This document shows, piece after piece, positions 52,605-60,718 of a stretch of DNA of 64,000 bases. The stretch is from Arthrobacter sp. MYb23. Its GTDB lineage: Bacteria > Actinomycetota > Actinomycetes > Actinomycetales > Micrococcaceae. The notes under the pieces were generated by a model. It did no database searches. It was not told the origin of the DNA and saw only the letters and a program-made list of their open reading frames with translations. The stretch lies in NCBI RefSeq assembly GCF_002979775.1, contig NZ_PCPR01000001.1, positions 310,001 to 374,000 of the forward strand, written 5' to 3'. Both the position numbers and the translations under genes were made by a program. Position 1 is the stretch's first letter; every line of letters starts with the position of its first letter.

Positions 52605-54959
52605 ATGACTGCCGAAGCCACAACCGAGATCCGCGTCGAACCGAAAATCTTCGGATACACCGACCGTTTCGCCGCCCGCCCGGGTGAAAGCATCTCCTTC
52701 CACGTCAGCTGCGAGGGACCCACCGCGTACCAAGCCTCACTTGTCCGCCTACGGCACGGCTTCACAGGGGAAGCCGGGCCGGGCTTCCTGGAAACGCAGG
52801 TTGCATCCGAATTCGATGGTCAAAAACAAGGCACCCAATACGCGTGCCAGCCTGGATCCTATATTGAGGTGGCAGACCCGTCCTCGCTGATGACAACCCC
52901 GGACGGATTGGTCATCAAAGCCAAGGTGTACCCCACGTTGCCCCTGAGCTCCCGCTCCGGAAACTACGGCGCCTACCACGTTACTCAGAACTCATTCGGA
53001 GGAGGCAGCGACCGGCAGGTCATCCTGGGCAACTGGGATGAAGCATCTTCCAGCGGCTACGCACTTGTCCTGGACGCCGGCCGGCCCACTTTCCTCTGGA
53101 GCGAACAGGGCACCGTGAAGTCAGTGGCTCTTGAGAGCCCCTTGGAAGGGCACCACTGGTACAGCCTCCGGGTCGAGGTGGACACCACAGCTGGACAGAT
53201 CCATCTGACCCAAGCACCGTTGTCCAACATCATGAACCGGTACACCGACCACGCACTGCCCTTGGAAGCAGAAGACAAGGTCGCACACGCCATCCCTGCA
53301 GGCACCGACCCCAAGGCCCCGTTCCGAATCGGCGCCGGAGCGCGTCGAGACGGCGGACGATGGCTTGCAGCCAACGGCTTCAACGGCAAGATTGGCGACG
53401 TCTCCATCCAACGACGCACACCCTCCCGAACCGAGGCCATTGCTGACTGGCACTTTGGACGCAGCAGCCGTGACGACGGACTGCTCCTGTGGGATGTCAT
53501 CGACGAATCACCAAACCAGCTCCACGGAACGTGCCACAATGCGCCAACCCGGGCCGTCGCAGGACACTCCTTCACGGGATTGGTGGACGACTTCCGGATT
53601 GCCCCCGATGAATACGACGCAATCCACTTCCACGACGACGACATCACCGACGCTGGCTGGCCCGCAGCATTCACACTCGACGTGCCCCACAACCTGCCCA
53701 GCGGCGTATACGCAGCCAAACTCACTGCCGAAGGCGCGGAAGAGTACCTTCCCTTCTTCGTCCGGGCAGGGGAAAAGAAGAACGACGTCGCCGTGCTGTT
53801 CTCCACAGCTACCTACCTGGCCTATGCCAACGACCGCATTGCCTTCGAAGCCGACGGAGCCGAGATCATTGTGAGCCGGACGCCCATCCTGGACCGAGAA
53901 GACCTCACCCTCCAGGATCACCCCGAATTCGGCCGCTCCTGCTATGAAATCCACAACGACGGCACAGGCGTTGTCTTCGGCAGCGTCCGCAAACCCATCC
54001 TTACCCTCCAGCCCAAACATCGGGCCTGGTTCCAGGCTGAAGGCGTGTGGGGGCTGCCCGCAGACCTGTGCATCGTTCACTGGCTCGAAACCGAGAACTG
54101 CGACTACGACGCCATCACTGATGAAGACCTCGACCGCGAAGGCTACAGCCTCCTGAGCGACTACAGGGTAGTCATCACCGGCAGCCACCCCGAGTACGTC
54201 ACACGCAACGAGCTCACTGCCTTGGAGGAGTTCACCTCCAACGGCGGAAGGCTGATGTACCTGGGCGGCAACGGGTTCTACGCCACCGTCTCCTTCGACC
54301 CGGAACAGCCACACTTGATGGAACTCCGACGCTCCGACGGCGGCACGCGCCCCCACCAGTCCCCGTACGGAGACAAACGCCACGCCACCTCCGGGGAACT
54401 CGCCGGTATCTGGAGGAACAAGGGCCTGCCACCACAGAAGCTCGCCGGCGTCGGATTCGCCGCGCAAGGCTTTGACCGCTGCACCTACTACGAAAGGCTT
54501 GAAGACAGCCACAACCCTGCCGCTGAATTCATCTTCGAAGGAATCGGTGAAGACGAGCGTATCGGCGAATTCGGGATCATGGGAGGCGGCGCCGCCGGCG
54601 CGGAAGTAGATTGCTATCAACCCGGCCTCGGCTCGCCCCCCGGAACCCTGGTCCTTGCAACGTCAGGCCCACTATCGGACGCTTACCTCCTAGCCGCAGA
54701 GGAAGTGTACGAATCCATTCCCGGCATCGGCGCAACCGAACAACCAGGCGTCCGATCTGACATCGTCTACTGCCCCCTGGAAGGGGGCGGCGGGTTCTTC
54801 TCAGTCGGCTCAATCGCCTACACAGCCGCGCTCTCCCACAACAACTACGACAACAACATCGCCAAAATGACCGGGAACGTGCTGAGGCGATTCCGTCAGG
54901 CCCAGCCACTGGAAGCAGAGCTCAACGAAACAGAGACACTCCAGGTGACCGGTAGCTGA
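52605..54959 (+). CDS. N,N-dimethylformamidase-like large subunit
   Basis: 784 residues, close to the length known for DmfA2. An N-terminal domain (about 1-90) precedes a concanavalin/LamG-like domain (about 95-330: SYIEVADPSSLM, KAKVYPTLPLSS, GLLLWDVIDESPNQLHGTCHNAPTRAVAGHSFTG). The C-terminal half has VAVLFSTATYLAYANDRIAFE, a Rossmann-like RVVITGSHPEYVTRNELTALEEFTSNGGRLMYLGGNGFYATVSFD, MELRRSDGGTRPHQSPYGDKRH and a GIMGGGAAGAEVD end, fitting the DmfA2 C-terminal domain. The enzyme holds iron through Tyr and Glu; candidate residues lie in HPEYVT and GNGFYA. It would hydrolyse the amide bond of a formamide-type compound. Stop of the small subunit lies 3 nt before. Confidence 0.75.
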   Translation: MTAEATTEIRVEPKIFGYTDRFAARPGESISFHVSCEGPTAYQASLVRLRHGFTGEAGPGFLETQVASEFDGQKQGTQYACQPGSYIEVADPSSLMTTPDGLVIKAKVYPTLPLSSRSGNYGAYHVTQNSFGGGSDRQVILGNWDEASSSGYALVLDAGRPTFLWSEQGTVKSVALESPLEGHHWYSLRVEVDTTAGQIHLTQAPLSNIMNRYTDHALPLEAEDKVAHAIPAGTDPKAPFRIGAGARRDGGRWLAANGFNGKIGDVSIQRRTPSRTEAIADWHFGRSSRDDGLLLWDVIDESPNQLHGTCHNAPTRAVAGHSFTGLVDDFRIAPDEYDAIHFHDDDITDAGWPAAFTLDVPHNLPSGVYAAKLTAEGAEEYLPFFVRAGEKKNDVAVLFSTATYLAYANDRIAFEADGAEIIVSRTPILDREDLTLQDHPEFGRSCYEIHNDGTGVVFGSVRKPILTLQPKHRAWFQAEGVWGLPADLCIVHWLETENCDYDAITDEDLDREGYSLLSDYRVVITGSHPEYVTRNELTALEEFTSNGGRLMYLGGNGFYATVSFDPEQPHLMELRRSDGGTRPHQSPYGDKRHATSGELAGIWRNKGLPPQKLAGVGFAAQGFDRCTYYERLEDSHNPAAEFIFEGIGEDERIGEFGIMGGGAAGAEVDCYQPGLGSPPGTLVLATSGPLSDAYLLAAEEVYESIPGIGATEQPGVRSDIVYCPLEGGGGFFSVGSIAYTAALSHNNYDNNIAKMTGNVLRRFRQAQPLEAELNETETLQVTGS

Positions 54960-55090
54960 CGCGCCAACGGCCTGTTATCTCAACTCGCCGGACGGGCCAG
55001 AGTCAGGACGGAGGCCGGGACACATTCTTCGAGTGCGTCCCGCCCTCCGACGCAGTGTTCATCAAGGAGTCCATCCATAACGTCATGCCT

Positions 55091-55161
55091 GCGCGTCACC
55101 CTCAGGTGTGCACTTGAGTACTACTTTCGCGGTACGCACAGATCGTCCTCGCGATGAAACT
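55091..55161. repeat. Dispersed intergenic repeat (copy 3, longest)
   Basis: This copy combines the left part shared with 43261-43310 (GCGCGTCACC to GGTAC) and the right part shared with 49187-49231 (GTACTACTTTCGCGG to GATGAAACT). So the full element is at least 71 bp and the other two copies are truncated. It lies after the dimethylformamidase-like genes and ends on the ATG of a short lipoprotein frame. Confidence 0.72.
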
Positions 55162-55249
55162 TCCCGGCGCCCACGGACTCTTGCTCGTCGTCGCGCTCCT
55201 GCCCGCTGCAATGATGCCTTCCGGATGCAGCGAAGAAGTAGTCATATAG
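55154..55249 (+). CDS. 31-residue lipoprotein-like peptide
   Basis: ATG 55154 to TAG 55247. It encodes a complete lipoprotein signal: MKLPGAHGLLLVVALLPAAM and then MPSGC with lipobox Cys 25 and just six residues after it (SEEVVI). Either a tiny lipopeptide or a lipoprotein gene truncated early. The first codons are inside the dispersed repeat, so the signal may have been put together by the repeat. No ribosome site is clear. Remaining bases up to 55356 hold no feature. Confidence 0.4.
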   Translation: MKLPGAHGLLLVVALLPAAMMPSGCSEEVVI

Positions 55250-55356
55250 AACGCCCTTGACGGATTTTCCCCACGAGATGGACGGCCAGGAGCCACGGAG
55301 TCCACTTCCCGTTGGCAGTCCCGTATGTTGTTTCCAAAAGACCAGAGGAGTTCGCG

Positions 55357-55824
55357 GTGTTCCGACGAATCGAAGACAGGCGCCTACCGATTGCGGTTGG
55401 AGGGCTTGTCATGACCACCGTGCTGTCCGGTTGCATCTTCACCCCGCTTCCCGAACCAACGGTTGCCGGGCTGGTCGGGGTGTGGGTCAACGGGCAGACC
55501 CGCCTCTTTTTACGGGACGATCAGACTTTCACCTTAGATAAGGCGCCCTTGTATACCGACCCCGGTGAAGATCAGGACTGGCGGTTATCGCCCTGGGAGA
55601 CCTACGACTGGGAGGGACGCTGGAAGATCGACCTCACTGGTTACGAGCTCGATTTGTCTGGGACGACGGGACGGAACTTGTCTCTCTATTTTGGCGAGGT
55701 GGACTCAAAACGGGCACTTTACTTCGCTATCGACGCCGCCTCAGATCCCCGATGCTTTCAGCTAGTGAAGGGAAGGTCCAAAAGCGTGCCCCAGGGTCCA
55801 GACCAGTGCATGCTGCGGGCGTGA
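55357..55824 (+). CDS. Predicted lipoprotein
   Basis: 155 residues from GTG 55357, with GAGGAG 6 nt upstream. Signal FRRIEDRRLPIAVGGLVMTTVLSGC with lipobox LSGC. The mature part begins FTPLPEPTVAGLVGVWVNGQTRLFLRDDQTFTLDKAPLYTD and has WRLSPWETYDWEGRWKIDLTGYELDLSG, a beta-barrel-like, lipocalin or META-like shape with a GxW near its start. A C-terminal Cys pair (DPRCFQLV and DQCMLRA) may form a disulfide. The function is unknown; attached outside the membrane. A longer frame from 55312 lacks the signal at its N-terminus. Confidence 0.8.
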   Translation: MFRRIEDRRLPIAVGGLVMTTVLSGCIFTPLPEPTVAGLVGVWVNGQTRLFLRDDQTFTLDKAPLYTDPGEDQDWRLSPWETYDWEGRWKIDLTGYELDLSGTTGRNLSLYFGEVDSKRALYFAIDAASDPRCFQLVKGRSKSVPQGPDQCMLRA

Positions 55825-55944
55825 CGGCAGGGTCAGTACCAACTGAATGCCACAGGATATCTTTCAGGTGTCCGTGTCCCCTTTCGGGTCAACGAAACCA
55901 TCCGGCCGACGAAACCGTCTCGCTGCACTGCGCCGCAGGAGTCA

Positions 55945-56175
55945 CTACCTTGACCACAGGAAGATACCTAGGAAGACCAGCCCGGCGAAGACCGGAATGG
56001 CGGCTGTCACCTTCGACCAGAGCAGTTGATGCTTATAGGTCTTGAACTGACTGCCCTCGGGCAGCCACGCCCAACCACTAACGCCGGTACGTGCCATGAC
56101 GTTGCGCATCAGGTACAGCATGAGGCCGTTGAGGATGAGGAAGGCTCCGACGAATGCCAAGAAAGGATCTCCCAT
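55945..56175 (-). CDS. Small two-span membrane protein
   Basis: 76 residues, start ATG 56175 directly after the stop of the previous gene (TAGATG) and with GGAGC upstream. Helices FLAFVGAFLILNGLMLYLM and VTAAIPVFAGLVFLGIFLW, joined by a loop with WAWLPEGSQFKTYKHQLLW. No family recognised. Last gene of a five-gene minus-strand operon that starts at 57242. No terminator was found in the 120 bp after it. Confidence 0.7.
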   Translation of the reverse strand: MGDPFLAFVGAFLILNGLMLYLMRNVMARTGVSGWAWLPEGSQFKTYKHQLLWSKVTAAIPVFAGLVFLGIFLWSR

Positions 56176-56442
56176 CTAAGCTCCTGCCCACGGTGGCCGG
56201 AAAATGAGTGTCAGCACCACAATCAGCAGGCCGCTAATGATCAAGACCGAGCAGAAGAACACTCCGAGCATCCCGAAGCCCCGTACTCGCTCCTCATCTG
56301 CTTCAGGGTGCAGTTCGGAGTTGGAGTGATCCACTTTCCGGCCAAGCATTTCTAACGAGGCCCCATACTGCATGCGAGCGATCCACTTCCTGAAGAGCAG
56401 CCACACCAGGCCGACCCCGATGAAGATGAGCCCGAGCGTCAT
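56176..56442 (-). CDS. Small two-span membrane protein
   Basis: 88 residues. Helices LGLIFIGVGLVWLLFRKWI and FGMLGVFFCSVLIISGLLIVVLTLIF, with a hydrophilic loop between them (MLGRKVDHSNSELHPEADEERVR) that would be cytoplasmic if both ends face outside. Start is 23 nt after the DNA-binding gene stop with GAGG nearby. No family recognised. It is directly joined to the next gene by TAGATG. Confidence 0.7.
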   Translation of the reverse strand: MTLGLIFIGVGLVWLLFRKWIARMQYGASLEMLGRKVDHSNSELHPEADEERVRGFGMLGVFFCSVLIISGLLIVVLTLIFRPPWAGA

Positions 56443-56465
56443 GCTTCCCTCAAGTCCTCCGGTAC

Positions 56466-56696
56466 TTACTCAGCCAGCTCGCCGGCGGCGATGCGTTCGG
56501 CAGTCTGCCTGTAGGCCTCAGCTATGTAGTCTTCGACGTCGGTAACAGCGATACGCCATACGTTCCGGCCCCCGACCTGGATGCCCCGCAGCTCACCGGA
56601 CTTGAGCGACGCCCTGATCTGGCTCACGGACACGTTAAGTTCCTCAGCCACCTGCTCAACGGTCAGGAAGCGAGGTCGTTTGATGTCCTCAGGCAC
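56466..56696 (-). CDS. BldC/excisionase-like helix-turn-helix protein
   Basis: 76 residues from GTG 56696, which overlaps the end of the upstream membrane gene by 8 nt. The winged-helix core is RFLTVEQVAEELNVSVSQIRASLKSGELRGIQVGGRNVWRIAVTDVEDYIAEAY, matching MerR-like single-domain proteins of the BldC/Xis type. It binds DNA and, in relatives, controls development or promoter architecture. Lying inside an operon of tiny membrane proteins is unusual and suggests self-regulation of that operon. The frame up to 56732 adds a Trp/Cys-rich stretch that is just the other gene. Confidence 0.85.
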   Translation of the reverse strand: MPEDIKRPRFLTVEQVAEELNVSVSQIRASLKSGELRGIQVGGRNVWRIAVTDVEDYIAEAYRQTAERIAAGELAE

Positions 56697-57156
56697 GCTT
56701 AGCCAGCAAAAGCTTGATCGTCTGGACCACAATCCCCACGATAAGGATCAACATGAACAGACCAGGGATCCGGCCGCTGGTGGTTGCGTAGTCGAACATG
56801 TTGACGGCAGTGAATGTCAGCGCCAACCCTGAAAGCACAAGCGCGGCAATGAGCGGAAGCTTGGATGTGCTGCGTCGGGCAACAATGTTCCAGATTCCGA
56901 CGCCAGCCAGGGCTAGGAAGTAGAGAATATTGAGAGCAATGTAGCCGACCTGCTCTGATCGTTCAGCATCGGTGAGAGCTTCCAGCTCCGACCCATACAT
57001 CGAGTAGAGCCAGACGAAACCCGCTGCCGTGACCACTGAAAATACTACGAGCCCGACGCCGATGGACGTTCGCGCCTTGCGGGCCTTCCGAGGGTCGTAT
57101 TCCACGGAGACCGTGGATGTCGGCAGGTCGCCTGGGCGAGGTACTTGAAGGCTCAT
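56689..57156 (-). CDS. Four-span membrane protein
   Basis: 155 residues. A polar head with VEYDPRKARKARTSIG, then four helices: VGLVVFSVVTAAGFVWLYSMYG, YIALNILYFLALAGVGIWNIV, LPLIAALVLSGLALTFTAVNMF and GRIPGLFMLILIVGIVVQTIKLLL. An acidic loop (SELEALTDAERSEQVG) separates the first two. No family recognised. Its start overlaps the preceding 29-residue frame by ATGA. Part of the same operon. Confidence 0.75.
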   Translation of the reverse strand: MSLQVPRPGDLPTSTVSVEYDPRKARKARTSIGVGLVVFSVVTAAGFVWLYSMYGSELEALTDAERSEQVGYIALNILYFLALAGVGIWNIVARRSTSKLPLIAALVLSGLALTFTAVNMFDYATTSGRIPGLFMLILIVGIVVQTIKLLLAKRA

Positions 57157-57242
57157 AAGGGCTCCAGTTCAGAGTGCAGAAGGAACTCTTTTGTGCCCCC
57201 ATCGAGAATAATGTAGCAGTGCGCGCCGTCACATCCAGCCAT
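57153..57242 (-). CDS. 29-residue peptide coupled to the membrane operon
   Basis: ATG 57242 with AGGAG 6 nt upstream, stop TGA overlapping the next ATG (ATGA). Sequence begins MAGCDGAHCYIILDGGTKEF and ends in LHSELEPL. Two Cys residues close together. A perfect ribosome site and stop-start overlap make it likely translated, either as a functional small protein or as a leader that controls the following gene. No family recognised. Confidence 0.6.
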   Translation of the reverse strand: MAGCDGAHCYIILDGGTKEFLLHSELEPL

Positions 57243-57342
57243 GTCATACTCCTGATTTCTACCTCCGCGGGGCGCTGGCGTCTGTGCGAAGTCAGTTGTG
57301 GGACGCTTTACGGGCAGAACCCGCCGGGAGAGGAACCCAAGA

Positions 57343-58788
57343 ATGCCACCGCGCCAAAGCCCTGCCCAGAAGTTGGCCGCCAAGCTCCTGCTTGGCGGCG
57401 AATGGGCGCCCGTGACTAACAAGATCGGGTTCGTGAAGAAGCCTCTGGACGAGGCCGCCGTCGAGTGGCGGAAGTGGGTCCAACGAAGCAACCATCAGGC
57501 GCGTGGCGGCATTGGCGTCACCGAGCATCAGGGCACTTTGACCGAGCTGCTGAGTATGCTTTTGCCCTTAGGTTATGGGACGCGGTGGCTGCTTCTGGAA
57601 ACGGCAAACCCGGAATGGACCGCTGTTATGGAGAACACGACTGGTGGCGTGACTTTTAATTACTCCCTCTATCACCATCTCTGGGAAGTCAGGCAAATTC
57701 CCACTATTGAAGTGGAAGACGAACCCAAGAACATGAAGCGGATGCCCGGCGAGTTGGCCAGGGGCCGTTGGGGCGGACGAAACCTCTCAATTATTGACGA
57801 GTCCGGTCCCCGGAGATCGCTTAGCCTCTACCACTCCGAACCGTGGAAATTCAGCCACGGTGGAGAACCGTACGACTTCGAAGACGTCGAGCAGTACTCT
57901 GCGCCGCGTGCCCTTGATTGCTTTCCCCACGAGACCTTGGTCCACATCTGCCGCAACTTGGGACTGGATCCGTTCGAGGAGGACTTCTACGTCCCCAACG
58001 GTCGGGCATTCATCGTGGAGTTACTTTTCGAAGGAAAGAGCTCGGACGAGAAGAAGTACACTCTGGCCGAGGCAAGGGCGGGCCACGACGACATCAGTGT
58101 TCCCGCCGTTGACGACCCCGTCATTGGCAATGCCCTCTACCCGTCGGGTTCAGCTAACCCAAGTCCAGACGAGGTCTTCCCGGTGACAGGATTTGAGCCC
58201 TACACTAGGCCGACCCCGTGGGACCAGGCCGTGAAGGACTTCGAAGAGTGCCTGAAACGCTATAGCAGCTACCCAGTCCGGGCGTCATTCAGCGACGGCC
58301 TGGAAGATCTCGGTATTCTCGCCCTGCCGTCACTAGCATCTGGTGGGACCGGCAGCACCGACATCAGTGTGATGGCTTCGGCCACGTTGCTGGAATCGCC
58401 CTCGGCTATCCGCGAATACACGGCAGCCTTCATGATCCTGCAATGGAGGCAGGCAGATGATTCGTCCGCGTATGAGTCGTACTATCCCAACCCGAAGCAG
58501 ATGGCGGTCATCAGGAGGATCTACAAAGAGCAGGGCCTCTACCCCTTCGATGCGGGTTCCAACGAGGTCTATTTCAACCTCGCCGTGGACAAAATGATCC
58601 GAACCGTCACCAGTCTCCGGCTGGCGAAGGAACTCGTCGACTGGGAGGATTCCCGCCCGGCACCGAGCAGTGAGGAAGCAGCCGCTAGGAGAAACCGATC
58701 CTGCGCGTGGGATATCCGGATGCACATTCAGCAGCGCGAAGACGAGATCTGGAACTCTGAGTTGGACGATCGCGTCCAGACGCCCTAG
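57343..58788 (+). CDS. Hypothetical protein of 481 residues
   Basis: From ATG 57343, with GAGAGG about 9 nt upstream. No recognised domain. It is soluble, with many aromatic residues and a Pro-rich middle. Segments that look structured: LTELLSMLLPLGYGTRWLLLETANPEWTAVMENTTGGVTFN, ALDCFPHETLVHICRNLGLDPFEEDFYVPNGRAFIVELLFEG and EYTAAFMILQWRQADDSSAYESYYPNPKQMAVIRRIYKEQGLYPFDAG. Its codon use is as in its neighbours. It is the only plus-strand gene between the small-membrane-protein operon and trkH, with its promoter facing theirs. A hairpin follows it. Confidence 0.75.
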   Translation: MPPRQSPAQKLAAKLLLGGEWAPVTNKIGFVKKPLDEAAVEWRKWVQRSNHQARGGIGVTEHQGTLTELLSMLLPLGYGTRWLLLETANPEWTAVMENTTGGVTFNYSLYHHLWEVRQIPTIEVEDEPKNMKRMPGELARGRWGGRNLSIIDESGPRRSLSLYHSEPWKFSHGGEPYDFEDVEQYSAPRALDCFPHETLVHICRNLGLDPFEEDFYVPNGRAFIVELLFEGKSSDEKKYTLAEARAGHDDISVPAVDDPVIGNALYPSGSANPSPDEVFPVTGFEPYTRPTPWDQAVKDFEECLKRYSSYPVRASFSDGLEDLGILALPSLASGGTGSTDISVMASATLLESPSAIREYTAAFMILQWRQADDSSAYESYYPNPKQMAVIRRIYKEQGLYPFDAGSNEVYFNLAVDKMIRTVTSLRLAKELVDWEDSRPAPSSEEAAARRNRSCAWDIRMHIQQREDEIWNSELDDRVQTP

Positions 58789-58818
58789 CGGCCACGGAAG
58801 TCCTGCTTGTTACGGCGA

Positions 58819-58857
58819 GGGGCCGGACACCTGTATTTGGGTACCGTGTCCGGCCCC
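58819..58857 (+). terminator. Strong GC hairpin after the hypothetical gene
   Basis: GGGGCCGGACAC (58819-58830) pairs perfectly with GTGTCCGGCCCC (58846-58857) across a 15-nt loop, 31 nt after the stop. No T-run follows. Such tailless hairpins often end transcripts in actinobacteria. The rest of the gap to 59087 contains one dispersed-repeat copy. Confidence 0.7.
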
Positions 58858-58950
58858 GGCCCGCGGTTCGTACAACCGCCAACTATTGGGGGTTTATTGG
58901 AGGTAGTTCGTGAGCCGCTGTGATTAGTAAAGACCCTTGGACGCTGCCTG

Positions 58951-58985
58951 GGCACGAGTAGTCGGTACTCGTCTTCTTGTGCCAT
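58951..58985. repeat. Dispersed repeat, GAGTAGT type (copy 2)
   Basis: CACGAGTAGT followed by CGGTACTCGT, close to the sequence at 22144-22170. The core GAGTA/TACTC forms a small hairpin. It lies between the hypothetical gene and trkH. Confidence 0.4.
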
Positions 58986-59087
58986 CCGAGAGCCGGCTAC
59001 TTGCCGCGAGAGCCCATTTTCCTTGAAATCCAGCGGCTGAAACTCAATGCGGATCGATACAACCCCCGGGCAGTTCGGCTGAAATTA

Positions 59088-60512
59088 TCAGCCGATGATG
59101 GGCCGCTCTTCGGGTAATTGGAACAACCTTGGACGGGATGCCAGAGCGATGGCTGAGGCAACGGTGACGGTACCGATGCGCCCCGCGAACATCAGGGCCA
59201 TCAGAACCCACTCGGCGGTGGGAGGCAGGTTGTACGTAATGCCCGTACTTAGGCCTACGGTTCCGAACGCGGAGATGGTTTCGAAAAGCACCTTATCCAA
59301 GCTGTAGTCGGTGGACATGAGGAGCAAAAACGTCCCGAGGATGACCGCTCCCACACCCAGCAGGGCGACAGTGAGGGCCTGGCGTTGGGTGGAAGAACTG
59401 ATGGACCGGTGGGCGATGGTGACTTGCTCGCGGCCACGGACTTCGTTCCAGATCGCAAAGCCCAAAACCAGGAAGGTGGTGATTTTTATGCCGCCGGCCG
59501 TTCCCGCGCTGCCACCGCCAATGAACATCAGAATGTTGGTGACCATCAGGGTCTCGGGGGTGGCTGCCCCGTAGTCGATGCTGTTGAATCCAGCCGTCCG
59601 GGGGAAGACTCCACCAGCCAGAGACCCCAGGATCTTCCCGCCAAGACTTAGCGGCCCCAGTGTCTCCTGGCGGTTCCATTCGAAGGCAGCGAATAGGGCA
59701 ATGCCCACTACCAGCAGCAGCAAGGAACCATAGACGGTCAAGCGGAGGTGAATGGTCCAGTTCTTGACGTTGAAAGGGTTCCTGATCAATTGGATGATCA
59801 CCGGGAAACCGAGTCCCCCGGCAATGATGGCCGCGCAGATGGGCACAATAATCCACGGGTCTTCGGCAAAGCCGATGAGGTTGTCGCTGTAAAGGGCAAA
59901 ACCTGCGTTATTGAAAGCTGACACAGCATGGAATACGCCGTGCCATACAGCGGTACCAAGATCATCGTCATACGCAATCCAGAAGCGAGCCGTCAGGATG
60001 AGCGCCGTGACGGCCTCAAAGACAGCCATGATCTTCATAACCCGAAACAGCACGGACTTAACATCCCCGAAATTCAACGTGTGGGTTTCGGACTGCGCCA
60101 CGAGCTGGCCGCGGAGACCGATGGTCTTGCGTACGAACAAGGCCAGCAGGCTTGCCAGGGACATGATCCCGAAACCGCCTACCTGGATGAGCGCCAAGAT
60201 CACCACGTGCCCGAACGGGGTCCAGAAAGTGGCTGTGTCTACTGTGATCAGGCCAGTGACGCAGACAGAGGAGACGGCGGTAAAGAAGGCCGTGGTGACG
60301 ATGTCATCCACGGTCCCTGTCCGGGAGACGGGCAGCATCAAAATCCCGGCGCCCACGATGATGACGGCCAAGAATGCCAGCGGGACCGACCGGACCGGAT
60401 GCAACAAGGACAACTTGAGCCGCTCTCCCTCGCGGCCAAGAGCCTGCAGCATTGGGTTGCTGCGAATGACGGGTCGTCCAGCGGTGGGCAGTCTTTCGGG
60501 GGCGCGCGTCAT
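59088..60512 (-). CDS. trkH: TrkH/KtrB-family potassium uptake protein
   Basis: 474 residues from ATG 60512. The four pore-loop repeats are visible: SSVCVTGLI, SAFNNAGFALY, RTAGFNSID and FGTVGLSTGI, each with the filter Gly that selects K+. Eight or so membrane helices around them begin PLAFLAVIIVGAGILMLPVS. It forms the membrane channel part and needs a cytoplasmic TrkA/KtrA gating ring, not encoded in this window. It is divergent from the kdp operon; three copies of an operator lie in the 267 bp between, the first reading in its direction. It thus may share control with kdp. Confidence 0.93.
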   Translation of the reverse strand: MTRAPERLPTAGRPVIRSNPMLQALGREGERLKLSLLHPVRSVPLAFLAVIIVGAGILMLPVSRTGTVDDIVTTAFFTAVSSVCVTGLITVDTATFWTPFGHVVILALIQVGGFGIMSLASLLALFVRKTIGLRGQLVAQSETHTLNFGDVKSVLFRVMKIMAVFEAVTALILTARFWIAYDDDLGTAVWHGVFHAVSAFNNAGFALYSDNLIGFAEDPWIIVPICAAIIAGGLGFPVIIQLIRNPFNVKNWTIHLRLTVYGSLLLLVVGIALFAAFEWNRQETLGPLSLGGKILGSLAGGVFPRTAGFNSIDYGAATPETLMVTNILMFIGGGSAGTAGGIKITTFLVLGFAIWNEVRGREQVTIAHRSISSSTQRQALTVALLGVGAVILGTFLLLMSTDYSLDKVLFETISAFGTVGLSTGITYNLPPTAEWVLMALMFAGRIGTVTVASAIALASRPRLFQLPEERPIIG

Positions 60513-60627
60513 TGGGCATGCTCCCAAGGATGTTTGAACACTGGATCCCTTTCCGGGCGGACCGTCAGCATCACAACCCGTGCCGAAATTAGCACTGAAA
60601 CCGAACCAAGCGACCAGAAGAGTAAAG

Positions 60628-60705
60628 ATCTTGACGAATCCTTAACGCCGACCCGTTAAGAGCGCGTCAAGATTTGCAGCGTCCGCATTAAGGATTCGTA
60701 AGGAA
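60628..60705. promoter_or_regulatory. Three copies of an 18-bp operator between trkH and kdp
   Basis: TTAAGGATTCGTCAAGAT on the minus strand (60645-60628), TTAAGAGCGCGTCAAGAT on the plus strand (60656-60673) and TTAAGGATTCGTAAGGAA on the plus strand (60688-60705). Each is a direct repeat of a TAAGRA-like half with a 10-bp step, the layout bound by OmpR/KdpE-type response regulators. The plus-strand copies start 32 bp apart, about three helix turns. The first copy faces trkH and the others face kdp. KdpE as the binder is inference; no kdpDE genes are inside the window. Confidence 0.75.
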
Positions 60706-60718
60706 CGCCTTTTCGCCA

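Noticed and set aside
53508-54620. 370-codon minus-strand frame opposite the dimethylformamidase-like gene
   Set aside because: Shadow frame; the plus-strand protein has recognisable domains over the same span.
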